Positions 23,060 to 31,854 of a DNA stretch of 64,000 nt are shown piece by piece (position 1 is the first letter of the stretch; every line of letters begins with the position of its first letter). Below the pieces are notes generated by a model. It was not told where the DNA came from and did no database searches. It worked only from the letters and a program-made list of their open reading frames with translations. Source of the DNA: Saprospiraceae bacterium UBA7687 (GTDB lineage Bacteria > Bacteroidota > Bacteroidia > Chitinophagales > Saprospiraceae); contig DLGT01000141.1 of assembly GCA_002482845.1 (NCBI GenBank), positions 8,229-72,228 of the forward strand, read 5' to 3'. Both the position numbers and the translations under genes were made by a program.

Positions 23060-23688
23060 GATTTTTTCTCTTTATAGGTTCCAGTAAACATTTTTTCACC
23101 TGCTTTTATAGCAAAAGGTAAGTGATTTGCCTTAGGTGGAATTGGGCAGTTAAATCCGTCGCTAAACGCACACCAAGGGTTATAAGCTTTATTGAAATCA
23201 ATGATTATTTTATCATTCACAATATCTGTAACCATTAGATTGATATATCTGCCACCACCATAAGTAGAATCGCTACTTGTCTCATCTTTGAATGGAAGAA
23301 ATAGATTATTCTTATACAACGGATTGATAGGTTGGTGGATGTTTTTATATAATTCTAAAGTTAACATTTGACCTTGATATGGGCAAGTAGCTATATAATG
23401 AAGGATGTAGGTCCTAGTTACACCACTATAAGTAGGCATTTCGAATGGTTTTGCATCTGTGGCTTTTGTGCAGTTACAGTTAAGTTTAAGATTTAAATCT
23501 GCTTCATAAAAAGATAAAAATGGCAAATCTTCCTTAGTTAGTGGCGACCTTGGATCTTGTAAGAAACCATTTTTATATTGCTCCCGATAAGTAGTTAACT
23601 CATCTTGATAATTACTTGTTTTTTTTGTTGTCGAACAAGAAACCAACAAAACAAAACACAAAAAAGAAATTAAATATCTTTGTTTCAT
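23056..23688 (-). CDS. DUF1684 lipoprotein
   Basis: The 210-residue protein has a lipoprotein signal with lipobox LVSC at about residue 18. It has the conserved DUF1684 core: YREQYKNGFLQDPRSPLT, LPFLSFYEAD, YGGGRYINL (about 146) and FNKAYNPWCAFSDGFNCPIP (about 165-185), with PFAIKAGEK near the end. The family is widespread and functionally uncharacterised. Its invariant Asn, Cys and Tyr residues suggest a binding or enzymatic role, which is inference. Its ATG overlaps the stop of the upstream beta-propeller gene (TAATG), so the genes from 24581 to 22277 form one operon. Confidence 0.88.
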   Translation of the reverse strand: MKQRYLISFLCFVLLVSCSTTKKTSNYQDELTTYREQYKNGFLQDPRSPLTKEDLPFLSFYEADLNLKLNCNCTKATDAKPFEMPTYSGVTRTYILHYIATCPYQGQMLTLELYKNIHQPINPLYKNNLFLPFKDETSSDSTYGGGRYINLMVTDIVNDKIIIDFNKAYNPWCAFSDGFNCPIPPKANHLPFAIKAGEKMFTGTYKEKKS

Positions 23689-24581
23689 TATTTATTATTG
23701 ACAAAGACCAATCTGTCTCTGATGATATTAACACGATTTATATTCATGATGTTTTGGTCACTAAGGTCGAAAGCTACCACCCAGAAACTATCTTTTTCAG
23801 GGTTAAATGATTTGATAGTAGAACCATCACCTGTGATAAAACTTCCATTAGGCAACAATTCGAAATCTTCTCTATTGGGTGGCATTTGACATATGGTATT
23901 TATGGTCTTGTCAACCATTTGATACGATTTTAGTACCCATACATCTGACTGTATTTTTTGCACAAAGTACAAATTTCCGCTGCCATCATACTTCATACAT
24001 CTACCTATGTCATTTGCAATCACTTCTGTTTTTCCAGTAGACAACTGTGCTACAGCTAAAGTATGAGGTGTACCTGTCAAAAACAGCGCCACAGAATCAT
24101 TGTTTATCCAACAATGGTAACCCACATTGCCTAATTTCTTTAAAACACGATATCCTTTGTTTGATTGGTCTTCAGGATACAACCATAGAGTTTGAGTGGA
24201 ACCATCTGCTTCAATTCTCACCACAGAAAAGTGATTTTTAATAGGTGATGGCGTAGGGGAGAACTCACTGATTTGTTCAGTGGCTGTAACTTGTGTGAGT
24301 TCATTATCATTCAAATTTATTTTATAAATATCACTGATTTTATGTGTATCTATCGCACTAGTTAAATAGATTTTGTCATAAGCAAATAGCTTTGCTTGGT
24401 TATTATACCCATCTTTATTGAACCCACTTAAATAAGACAAGGTTGTCATTTGTGGTTTAGTTCCAAGGTTTTTTATCGTAGCCAAATAGACATCCGTTTT
24501 CGGAAGCTGACCTATCAAAGTAGATGCTGAAAAGATATATACCGTCAAAAATAAAACAAGGTTTTTTGTTTTGTGTATCAT
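23688..24581 (-). CDS. Exported TolB-like beta-propeller protein
   Basis: The 297-residue protein has a signal peptide (residues 1-24, ending STLIGQ). It then shows repeating beta-propeller blades with patterns such as DIYKINLNDNELTQVT, SPIKNHFSVVRIEADGSTQT and GNLYFVQKI. These resemble TolB/WD40-like (PD40) repeats that report the state of a periplasmic partner. No enzyme motif is visible. It is first in a tight operon with the DUF1684 lipoprotein and the BtuF-like gene. A -7 box TAAATTTG lies 20 bp upstream. Confidence 0.75.
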   Translation of the reverse strand: MIHKTKNLVLFLTVYIFSASTLIGQLPKTDVYLATIKNLGTKPQMTTLSYLSGFNKDGYNNQAKLFAYDKIYLTSAIDTHKISDIYKINLNDNELTQVTATEQISEFSPTPSPIKNHFSVVRIEADGSTQTLWLYPEDQSNKGYRVLKKLGNVGYHCWINNDSVALFLTGTPHTLAVAQLSTGKTEVIANDIGRCMKYDGSGNLYFVQKIQSDVWVLKSYQMVDKTINTICQMPPNREDFELLPNGSFITGDGSTIKSFNPEKDSFWVVAFDLSDQNIMNINRVNIIRDRLVFVNNK

Positions 24582-24600
24582 GGCTTGTATTACTTGTAAG

Positions 24601-24608
24601 CAAATTTA
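24601..24608 (-). promoter_or_regulatory. -7 box of the propeller/DUF1684/BtuF operon
   Basis: TAAATTTG on the minus strand, 20 bp before the ATG at 24581, fits TAnnTTTG. There is no clear -33 element. Confidence 0.4.
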
Positions 24609-24709
24609 CGCAATTTACTTTAATTTTTTAGTAAAAAACAGGTAAGCAATTACACTTTACTTATAAATCCATGTTTTTTGACGCAAAAAGCCAACTGATG
24701 TCACAAAGC

Positions 24710-26332
24710 CTACTCCTTATCCGCAGATGTAAATATCCTATCCCAATTGATACCATTTCCGATACTACCTTCTTTGGTGGAGAACCAAATAAACAATGGT
24801 TTTCCTACGATGTGGTCGAATGGAACATATCCCCAAGCTCGAGAATCTTCTGAGTTATGACGATTGTCTCCCATGGCCCAGTAATAATCTTGTTTGAAGG
24901 TATAGCTATCCGCTTTTGTGCCATTGATAAAAATGTCTTGACCTTTTACTTCGAGTTTGTTGCCTTCGTACACTTCAATGGCTCTCCTGTAAAATGGAAG
25001 ATTAGACAAACTAAGATTTGTAGATGCTCCAGCCTTTGGTATCCAAATAGGTCCATAATTGTCAACTGACCAGTTTTGTGAACCCACGATTGTATCAAAG
25101 GGGAATAATTTAAGTGGCTCAGATCTTTGTGGATATATCTGAACGATTACATTTGGATCTAGTGATTTTAGCTTTTCAACTTGCTCATTGTCCAAAAATA
25201 AAACGCCACCACCATTGTTAAATAATTGTGGTCCACCCATGGCGTTATCACCAAAATCAATGCCCCATTCATCTAATTTTTTATTATTTATCGATACATT
25301 TTGTGGCAACTGTACTTGATACAAATACTGGAGATGTTTAGGGTTTTTAACGGGCTTTCCATTCAAATATATTTGTCTATCTTTGATCTGTAAACTGTCT
25401 CCAGGTCCAGCTACACATCTTTTGATATAGTGGTCTTTTTTGTCTACAGGTCTAACTACGAAGTCTTTATTTTTTACTTTTACACCCAGTTCCCTATCTT
25501 GTTCGATGTAGGCAGGTTCACGAGCTACTTGTCCTACTGTATAAGATCTAGATTTTGTAATATATACACTATCACCTACAGGCCAATTGAATACAATAGG
25601 TTTTCCTGCTTCTATTTTTTCTAAAGCAGGGAGTCTTGTATATTCTAAACTTGGTTTTTTAAGATAGGATTCTGTTCCGAAAAATGGTACCTGATTATGT
25701 AATAAAGGAATCATAGCAATTGTCATAGGTGGGCGGATACCATAATGCGCTTTAGATACAAATAAAAAGTCACCTACATTGAGCGAACCTTCCATTGATG
25801 GGGTAGGGATGACGTATGCTTCTATCAAAAACATTCTAATAAATGCCGCTGCAAAAACTGCAAATACGATAGATTCCACCCACTCTCTAGGTGCTGATTT
25901 TTTATAAGGATTTTTTTCTTCTAACTGTTTGAGTTTATAAGCATCTTTGGCAGCTCGAGCTTCTTCTAGACTTTGTGCATACTCTGCTTCTCTGACCAAG
26001 GTAGGTCCTATGTACTTATCATTAGGATTGGTAGCAAGTTTGTAGAATATTGCAGGTGCATAAATAACTGCTGCTGCGGTATGTTTAAATTCTAATTTTC
26101 CAAATGACCTTACCAAGTCAACCGCCATTCCTGTAAAAATGAAAATATTGACTATAGGGAAAAGCAACCACAAAGCGTATGCTGGTTTTCTTCCTATTAA
26201 CTTACACCATTCCGCAAAATTGACACCAGGAATGAGTCCTTTGGTAGCATCAACGCCAGCCTTGGGAAACAACATATAAAGACTTACGCTAAGTAAAACA
26301 TAAGAAATTGCCAAAAAAATTAAAATACCCAC
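24710..26332 (-). CDS. lepB: Signal peptidase I, long form
   Basis: The type I signal peptidase removes signal peptides from exported proteins. The S26 boxes are clear: the catalytic serine in VIPTPSMEGSL (about 175-185), the lysine in HYIKRCVAGPGDSL (about 305-318), and the C-terminal box GDNRHNSEDSRAWGYVP (about 490-505). At 540 residues it is much longer than E. coli LepB, because of an N-terminal membrane domain of four helices (about 1-110, DUF5684-like) and a large insertion between boxes, both usual in Bacteroidota. A charged linker (EEARAAKDAYKLKQLEEK) joins the two parts. It must serve the many exported proteins in this window. A -7 box lies 23 bp upstream. Confidence 0.95.
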   Translation of the reverse strand: MGILIFLAISYVLLSVSLYMLFPKAGVDATKGLIPGVNFAEWCKLIGRKPAYALWLLFPIVNIFIFTGMAVDLVRSFGKLEFKHTAAAVIYAPAIFYKLATNPNDKYIGPTLVREAEYAQSLEEARAAKDAYKLKQLEEKNPYKKSAPREWVESIVFAVFAAAFIRMFLIEAYVIPTPSMEGSLNVGDFLFVSKAHYGIRPPMTIAMIPLLHNQVPFFGTESYLKKPSLEYTRLPALEKIEAGKPIVFNWPVGDSVYITKSRSYTVGQVAREPAYIEQDRELGVKVKNKDFVVRPVDKKDHYIKRCVAGPGDSLQIKDRQIYLNGKPVKNPKHLQYLYQVQLPQNVSINNKKLDEWGIDFGDNAMGGPQLFNNGGGVLFLDNEQVEKLKSLDPNVIVQIYPQRSEPLKLFPFDTIVGSQNWSVDNYGPIWIPKAGASTNLSLSNLPFYRRAIEVYEGNKLEVKGQDIFINGTKADSYTFKQDYYWAMGDNRHNSEDSRAWGYVPFDHIVGKPLFIWFSTKEGSIGNGINWDRIFTSADKE

Positions 26333-26354
26333 TTGTTTAAAATTTTATTCGGGA

Positions 26355-26362
26355 CAAAGATA
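26355..26362 (-). promoter_or_regulatory. -7 promoter box of lepB
   Basis: TATCTTTG on the minus strand lies 23 bp before the lepB ATG. The surrounding 15 bases ACAAAGATATGATTT are identical to those in front of cysS, which suggests a shared strong promoter form. Confidence 0.55.
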
Positions 26363-26534
26363 TGATTTATCTGATATATTAGGTGGATTGGGTGCACAGT
26401 TTTATAGCTGTGCTTAAATTCTAACGACCAACTGTTGAATTTGAGTTGTTTATGACAAATGAAGGCCCAAAAGATCAAATTTTTAACATAATTTTTTTTT
26501 TAAAACCTATAGATAACTATAAAGAAGTTCTACC

Positions 26535-26951
26535 TTGCGGCATAAAACAAAAAATACAAACGTGACCTATACCAAAGTCATTCAACGAATAGACGAAAAC
26601 GCAATTAAATGGCATGACTCATGCGATTCCCTGATGGCTCAGTTTTTGGAGATGGAAGTTATGGAGTATATTGCACTTTATGCATTATCAAAAGAACTTG
26701 ATTACGATATTGGAAGGTTCAAACTGTCATTTATTCTCTTAGCTAATCAAAAAGTAGACGATGAAGTGTTGGAAGGATGCAGGCATCAGCTTTTGGAAGT
26801 ATTTATAGAAATGCTAGCTGCTCCGAATGGTGTTATAAATGATTACCCAATTAAAAACACCTATGTTCCGATCACTTTCCCAGATTTGGAACTAGTGGCG
26901 TTGTCTAAGTATTTTTATGCTAAGTTTTGGAATGATGAGCGAGCGAAATAG
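26535..26951 (+). CDS. Uncharacterised small acidic protein
   Basis: The frame has up to 138 codons from TTG at 26535; GTG at 26562 is an alternative start giving 129. The product is predicted soluble and mostly helical, with no signal peptide. Notable stretches are MAQFLEMEVMEYIALYALSK and ANQKVDDEVLEGCRHQLLEV. I recognise no family. It is isolated between lepB (divergent) and the GNAT-nitrilase gene, with about 300 bp of AT-rich, apparently empty DNA after it (26952-27249). Confidence 0.6.
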   Translation: MRHKTKNTNVTYTKVIQRIDENAIKWHDSCDSLMAQFLEMEVMEYIALYALSKELDYDIGRFKLSFILLANQKVDDEVLEGCRHQLLEVFIEMLAAPNGVINDYPIKNTYVPITFPDLELVALSKYFYAKFWNDERAK

Positions 26952-27249
26952 CTTTTTTTGTGGGAAATTTAATATCTTAAGATTATCAATCATAGTCTTT
27001 AATAGTACTTGTTTATTTGGGTAAGTTACAACTATTTACATGCTAGTTGGGTTACTCTTTTATATTTGAAGCCTAATAAATTACTTATAGCTTTCAAAGA
27101 ATCACTTATTCATTCGAAATCTTAGATTAAGTCAGTAAGACAAAAAGCTTCGGAAAAATGGTAAAAAATAATTTATTAAAACAAGGTCATTTAAAAATAT
27201 CGAGAAATATTTATTTTTAAATTAGACAAAAAAATATCATTAAAATAAT

Positions 27250-28770
27250 ATGGCAGATATTCAAAACATAGACTTATCATTCTTAAGCATAGACGATTAC
27301 CAAGAGTTGAAAGCTACTATGATAGAATCTTACGTAAGTATGCCTAATAACTACTGGAGAGAACACCATATCGAGACACTTATCAATAGTTTTCCTGAAG
27401 GTCAAGTTGTCATTAAAGTAAATAATCAAATAGCAGGATGTGCTCTTTCCATCATTGTTGACTATGATAAATTTGGGATTAATCATACTTATAAAGATAT
27501 CACAGGCAATTATACCTTCAATACACACACTGACAATGGCGATATGCTGTATGGCATCGATGTATTTATTAAACCTGAATTTCGGGGCTTGAGATTAGGG
27601 AGAAGGTTGTATGATTATCGAAAGGAACTTTGTGAGAGATTGAATCTCAAAGGAATAACTTTCGGTGGAAGGATTCCCAATTATGCTCAACATTCTGATA
27701 GTCTTACGCCAAAACAATATATAGATAAAGTAAAACATAAAGAAATTGCTGATCCTGTGTTGAACTTCCAGATTTCTAACGATTTTCACCCAGTCAGAAT
27801 CTTAAAAAATTATCTAGAAGGAGACAAGGAATCCAATGAATATGCGGTACTCCTTGAATGGGACAATTTGTATTACGAACCAGAAAATGTAAATCCTACC
27901 GCTAATAAAAAAGTGGTGCGTTTGGGATTGATTCAATGGCAGATGCGTCCTTATAGTTACATCGAAGAGTTGATGCAGCAAGCAGAATACTTTATTGATG
28001 CTGTATCAGGATACAGAGCTGACTTTGCTTTATTTCCAGAGTTTTTTAATGCGCCTTTGATGGCTGACCACAATCATCTCAACGAAGCGGAAGCTATCAG
28101 AGAATTGGCAAAACATACAAGTAGTATTGTTCAGAAATTTTCGGAATTGGCCATTGCATATAATATTAATGTGATCACAGGCAGTATGCCCGAGTTGCAA
28201 GAAAATAACTTGATCAATGCAGGCTACCTTTGCAAAAGGGATGGTACGGTAGAAAAGTATGAAAAACTCCATGTCACACCCGACGAAGCCAAAGTTTGGG
28301 GTATGCAAGGTGGCCAAAAGTTGAAAGCCTTTGACACAGATTGTGGTAAGATCGGTATATTAATATGCTATGACGTAGAATTTCCTGAGTTGAGCAGATT
28401 ACTTGCGGATGAAGGTATGGATATCTTATTTGTGCCTTTTCTGACAGATACCCAAAATGGCTACTCTCGTGTCCGGAACTGTGCACAAGCAAGAGCCATA
28501 GAAAACGAATGTTACGTAGCGATAGCAGGCAGTGTAGGTAATCTACCCAATGTACATAATATGGACATTCAGTATGCACAATCTATGGTTTTTACACCAT
28601 GTGATTTCGCTTTTCCAGCCAATGGTATCAAAGCCGAAGCAACTGCAAATACCGAAATGATTTTAATAGCGGATGTAGACGTGGACATGCTAAGAGAACT
28701 CCATAACAAAGGTAGTGTTCGTAATCTAAAAGATAGAAGAAAGGATATTTTTGAATTAAGAAAGTTGTAG
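27250..28770 (+). CDS. GNAT acetyltransferase - carbon-nitrogen hydrolase fusion
   Basis: Residues ~1-190 are a GNAT domain, with the acetyl-CoA loop at FRGLRLGRRLYDYRKELCE (about 115-133). Residues ~225-500 are a nitrilase-superfamily domain with the catalytic Glu in LFPEFFNAPLM, Lys in EKYEKLHVTPDE and Cys in GILICYDVEFPELSRLL. A short linker joins them. This two-domain protein is a known branch of the nitrilase superfamily (GNAT fusions); its substrate is unsettled. Acetylation of an amine paired with amide hydrolysis is possible. It is a single gene with intact catalytic residues in the hydrolase half and begins at an ATG after an AT-rich leader. Confidence 0.92.
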   Translation: MADIQNIDLSFLSIDDYQELKATMIESYVSMPNNYWREHHIETLINSFPEGQVVIKVNNQIAGCALSIIVDYDKFGINHTYKDITGNYTFNTHTDNGDMLYGIDVFIKPEFRGLRLGRRLYDYRKELCERLNLKGITFGGRIPNYAQHSDSLTPKQYIDKVKHKEIADPVLNFQISNDFHPVRILKNYLEGDKESNEYAVLLEWDNLYYEPENVNPTANKKVVRLGLIQWQMRPYSYIEELMQQAEYFIDAVSGYRADFALFPEFFNAPLMADHNHLNEAEAIRELAKHTSSIVQKFSELAIAYNINVITGSMPELQENNLINAGYLCKRDGTVEKYEKLHVTPDEAKVWGMQGGQKLKAFDTDCGKIGILICYDVEFPELSRLLADEGMDILFVPFLTDTQNGYSRVRNCAQARAIENECYVAIAGSVGNLPNVHNMDIQYAQSMVFTPCDFAFPANGIKAEATANTEMILIADVDVDMLRELHNKGSVRNLKDRRKDIFELRKL

Positions 28771-28886
28771 TCGATTTTTGGAAGTAATAACATCTCTTGG
28801 ATGCAATAGATTTAACTTTTATCACTGATATTGCAGAAGCAATTTATTTTGTTATTTTTATATTATTGTAAATTAAATTGTAGTTA

Positions 28887-29600
28887 ATGGAACATACATA
28901 TCAACTCACAGGTATGACATGCAGTAGCTGTGAAGCGAAAGTAAAAAAAGCTTTAGAGTCAGTAGCAGGTGTGATCAGTGCAGATGTCTCAAAGGACGCA
29001 CTATCTGCCAATATTCGTGTGGAAAAGCATATTCCTTTGACTATCTTCCAAAATGTGTTGGAAGCAAAATATCAAATTTCTAATGAAGTTGTAGAATCTG
29101 AGGAGATCAAGAGGTCTTGGTTAGAAACTTACACCCCAATCCTTCTTATTTTCTTCTATATCACTTTAGTAACCATTTTGGTTCAGCTCAGAAATGATAG
29201 TTTTGACGCCATGATGTGGATGCGACACTTTATGGCTGGATTCTTTTTGGTGTTCTCTTTTTTTAAGTTTCTAAATCTTAAAGGATTTGCTGAGAGTTAT
29301 GTGATGTATGATGTATTGGCAAAAAAAATACCTGCGTGGGCGTATTTATATGCTTTTGTAGAATTTGGTTTAGGTATTGCTTTTTTGATTGATTTTAACC
29401 CAATCTTGACCAATGCATTTACGTTGGTTGTGATGACCATAAGTATTATAGGTGTCCTGCAGTCTGTGCTAAATAAACAGAAAATCCAATGTGCTTGTCT
29501 TGGCGCTGTTTTTAATCTACCCATGAGTACCGTTACGATCATAGAAGATGGTATTATGATTTTGATGAGTGCCGCTATGTTGGTCACTTTAATGGGTTGA
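28887..29600 (+). CDS. HMA metal-binding domain fused to a MauE/DoxX-like membrane protein
   Basis: Residues 1-68 form a heavy-metal-associated domain with the metal-binding GMTCSSCEAKVKKAL motif. Residues ~85-237 contain four membrane helices of MauE/DoxX type. The conserved segment IQCACLGAVFNLPMSTVTII near residue 200 supplies a second Cys pair. This fusion is frequent in Bacteroidota. A role in moving copper or mercury, or in passing electrons or thiols across the membrane, is inferred from the two parts. No metal regulator or P-type ATPase adjoins. The hexamer repeat array begins directly after the stop. Confidence 0.88.
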   Translation: MEHTYQLTGMTCSSCEAKVKKALESVAGVISADVSKDALSANIRVEKHIPLTIFQNVLEAKYQISNEVVESEEIKRSWLETYTPILLIFFYITLVTILVQLRNDSFDAMMWMRHFMAGFFLVFSFFKFLNLKGFAESYVMYDVLAKKIPAWAYLYAFVEFGLGIAFLIDFNPILTNAFTLVVMTISIIGVLQSVLNKQKIQCACLGAVFNLPMSTVTIIEDGIMILMSAAMLVTLMG

Positions 29601-29602
29601 TT

Positions 29603-29666
29603 CTAAGGTTGAGATTAAGGAAAAGGTTGAGACTAAGGCAAAGGCTAAGATTAAGGTTGAGATTTA
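29603..29666. repeat. Second hexamer tandem array, opposite orientation
   Basis: About ten degenerate units (TAAGGT, TGAGAT, TAAGGC, TAAGAT) run with a 6-bp period just after the HMA-fusion stop codon. Their complement is the CTTAAC-type unit of the array at 12729-12872. Confidence 0.8.
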
Positions 29667-29702
29667 TAAGAATTATTTGAATGGATAATTTGATGAATTG
29701 GT

Positions 29703-30356
29703 TTATTCTCTAATAAAAAGTCTTTTACTAAATGATAGTGCTTTAGCTTGTTTGTTTAATCTAAAAAGGTTTTTCTTTTTTGGTGAATTTGGTTTGAAAT
29801 CAGTTGAAAGTAATGTAAGATTTATTGAATCATTGTTCCATTCATTTATTTTAAAAATGATTTGTTGATTTTCTATGACTTCATAATTCATCAAATTTAC
29901 TTGGTAATCAAAGTTTGTAGTAAATGCAAAAGAATAATTATCGAAGCCCAAATGTGTTATGGTAAGAGATTGGGCAACATCATTTTTTTCAATATTAGCA
30001 ATTCCATCTTCATTTGTTATAGTACCTGATAGAAATTTACCATCAACATCTTTTAACTCATTGCTATAAACATAAAACTTGGTAATTTTATTTTGACTTG
30101 GTATTTTTGTGTGAGTCGATTTCATTCCATTGTATTCTTCGGCATGCACAATTATAAAATTGTCTAGCAGTTTGAAAGTACCACTTGCCATGATATCAAA
30201 TGTAATCCCGCCATTACTTTTTAGTTTGAAATCAATGGTGTCATTTTGGAAACGTATAAAATCTGAATTATCAAAATAGGTGCTGTTTTTAACTTGACTA
30301 TAAGACTCTAATGAGTATATAAACATTAATAATAGCAGAAGTATGGTTGATTTCAT
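29703..30356 (-). CDS. Uncharacterised exported protein
   Basis: The 217-residue protein has a signal peptide (MKSTILLLLLMFIYSLESYS, cut near residue 20). The remainder is beta-rich and polar, reading like a single lipocalin- or lipid-binding-type barrel (LKSNGGITFDIMASGTFKLL, then NFIIVHAEEYNG). No conserved motif is recognised. It lies alone on the minus strand between the hexamer repeat and the nuo operon end. Function unknown. Confidence 0.65.
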   Translation of the reverse strand: MKSTILLLLLMFIYSLESYSQVKNSTYFDNSDFIRFQNDTIDFKLKSNGGITFDIMASGTFKLLDNFIIVHAEEYNGMKSTHTKIPSQNKITKFYVYSNELKDVDGKFLSGTITNEDGIANIEKNDVAQSLTITHLGFDNYSFAFTTNFDYQVNLMNYEVIENQQIIFKINEWNNDSINLTLLSTDFKPNSPKKKNLFRLNKQAKALSFSKRLFIRE

Positions 30357-30477
30357 GACGAAAATTGTTTATTACTGAAATTAAACAAGCTAAAATGATA
30401 TTTTTTCAAATAGATCAACACAACATGATCTTAAATGATTCTCAATTTCTCAAATAATTTACAGCTGTATTCTCTTG

Positions 30478-31854
30478 CTACCCCAAAATCACTAAGACTT
30501 GGTCTGGCAAAATTCCTAACAAAACGATACAAATGATACACGCCACTAGAAAAATCCTGTACAAAGTACTTATTGGAATGGTAGCAATTTCTGATGAATG
30601 ACTGACTACTGTAGCAGATACTCTAAGATAATTGTAGGCAGCGATTACGGAAGAGACCACAGCGATGACTGCTAGCCATACGTAGCCAGCATTGACAGCG
30701 TTGACGATAATAAAATATTTACCAAAAAATCCTGCCAGAGGAGGAATGCCTGCAAAGGACAACATGGCAAAGATTAGGCTGATAGATAATAGTTTATTAT
30801 TCGCCATCAAACCTGCTATTCCTTCTATGGTGTCTATTTCTGTGTGGGTTTTGATGGTAGAATAAATGCTAAATGCCATAATTGATGCGATACCATAAGC
30901 CAAGAGATTATAAAGTATATATGATGCTGTGAGATCATTGACGTCAAGTAATGCTATGAGAACAAATCCTACATTTGCAATACCCGAGTAGGCTAAAAGA
31001 CGCTTGAAATTGGTCTGTCTCACTGAAACGATATTTCCGAATATCATAGTAGCAATGATGACTAGCATAAATAAAAGTGTCCATTTATCGCCTTGATGAC
31101 CGCCTATAAAAAGCACAAATTTGAGTAAGGCCCCAAATACAGCCACTTTTACCACAGTACTCACAAATGCCGTCAATACGGTCGGTGCACCATGATAAAC
31201 ATCGGGTGCCCAAAAGTGAAAAGGGACTGCCGATAATTTGAATATAAATGCACACAAGATTAAGATCACACCTGTTATAAATAAGGATGAAAGCCCTTTT
31301 GCTGTGATAGCTGCTGTGATGATATCAAGGTCAAAACTTCCATAAGCACCGTAGATCAAGGTGATGCCCAATAATAAAAAACAAGTGGCAAACGAACCCA
31401 TCAAATAATACTTAAGTCCCGCCTCATTGGACGCTAAGCTTCTTCTGTTGCTTGCTGCTAATATATATAAAGGTATGGAGAGTATCTCTGTACCTAAGAA
31501 TAACATGGTTAGATTTTGAAATGAAACTAACAAAATACCACCTACGATTGAAAATACAAAAAGTGCAAATATATCTGTCAAGTGTTCTATGTCTTCACTA
31601 TAGTAGTATTGTCCCATGATAAATATAAAAATGGACAGAAATACGATGACCATACTAAACTTGATCGCATGGTCGTCAAACAACACCATATTATTGGTCA
31701 ATGCTGTGAAATCTCCCAAATAACCAAAAGACAACAAAACCAATGCTGAGATAAAAGCCAACAAAATGACAGGCAGAGCCAACATTTTCTGTTTGAATAT
31801 CCCAGAAAACATGCTAAAAACTCCGGTGATGGCAAGTAGGATTATTACGTTCAT
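30478..31854 (-). CDS. nuoN: NADH-quinone oxidoreductase subunit N
   Basis: Antiporter-like membrane subunit of complex I, about 458 residues and 14 helices. The Lys-bearing helix SNEAGLKYYLMGSF and the region PFHFWAPDVYHGAPT with downstream KLLAYSGIANVGF mark the proton-pumping core shared with NuoL and NuoM. I start at the ATG at 31854, which overlaps the nuoM stop (TAATG). An earlier start at 31917 would overlap nuoM by 63 bp and adds non-hydrophobic residues. It is the last gene of the operon. Confidence 0.97.
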   Translation of the reverse strand: MNVIILLAITGVFSMFSGIFKQKMLALPVILLAFISALVLLSFGYLGDFTALTNNMVLFDDHAIKFSMVIVFLSIFIFIMGQYYYSEDIEHLTDIFALFVFSIVGGILLVSFQNLTMLFLGTEILSIPLYILAASNRRSLASNEAGLKYYLMGSFATCFLLLGITLIYGAYGSFDLDIITAAITAKGLSSLFITGVILILCAFIFKLSAVPFHFWAPDVYHGAPTVLTAFVSTVVKVAVFGALLKFVLFIGGHQGDKWTLLFMLVIIATMIFGNIVSVRQTNFKRLLAYSGIANVGFVLIALLDVNDLTASYILYNLLAYGIASIMAFSIYSTIKTHTEIDTIEGIAGLMANNKLLSISLIFAMLSFAGIPPLAGFFGKYFIIVNAVNAGYVWLAVIAVVSSVIAAYNYLRVSATVVSHSSEIATIPISTLYRIFLVACIICIVLLGILPDQVLVILG

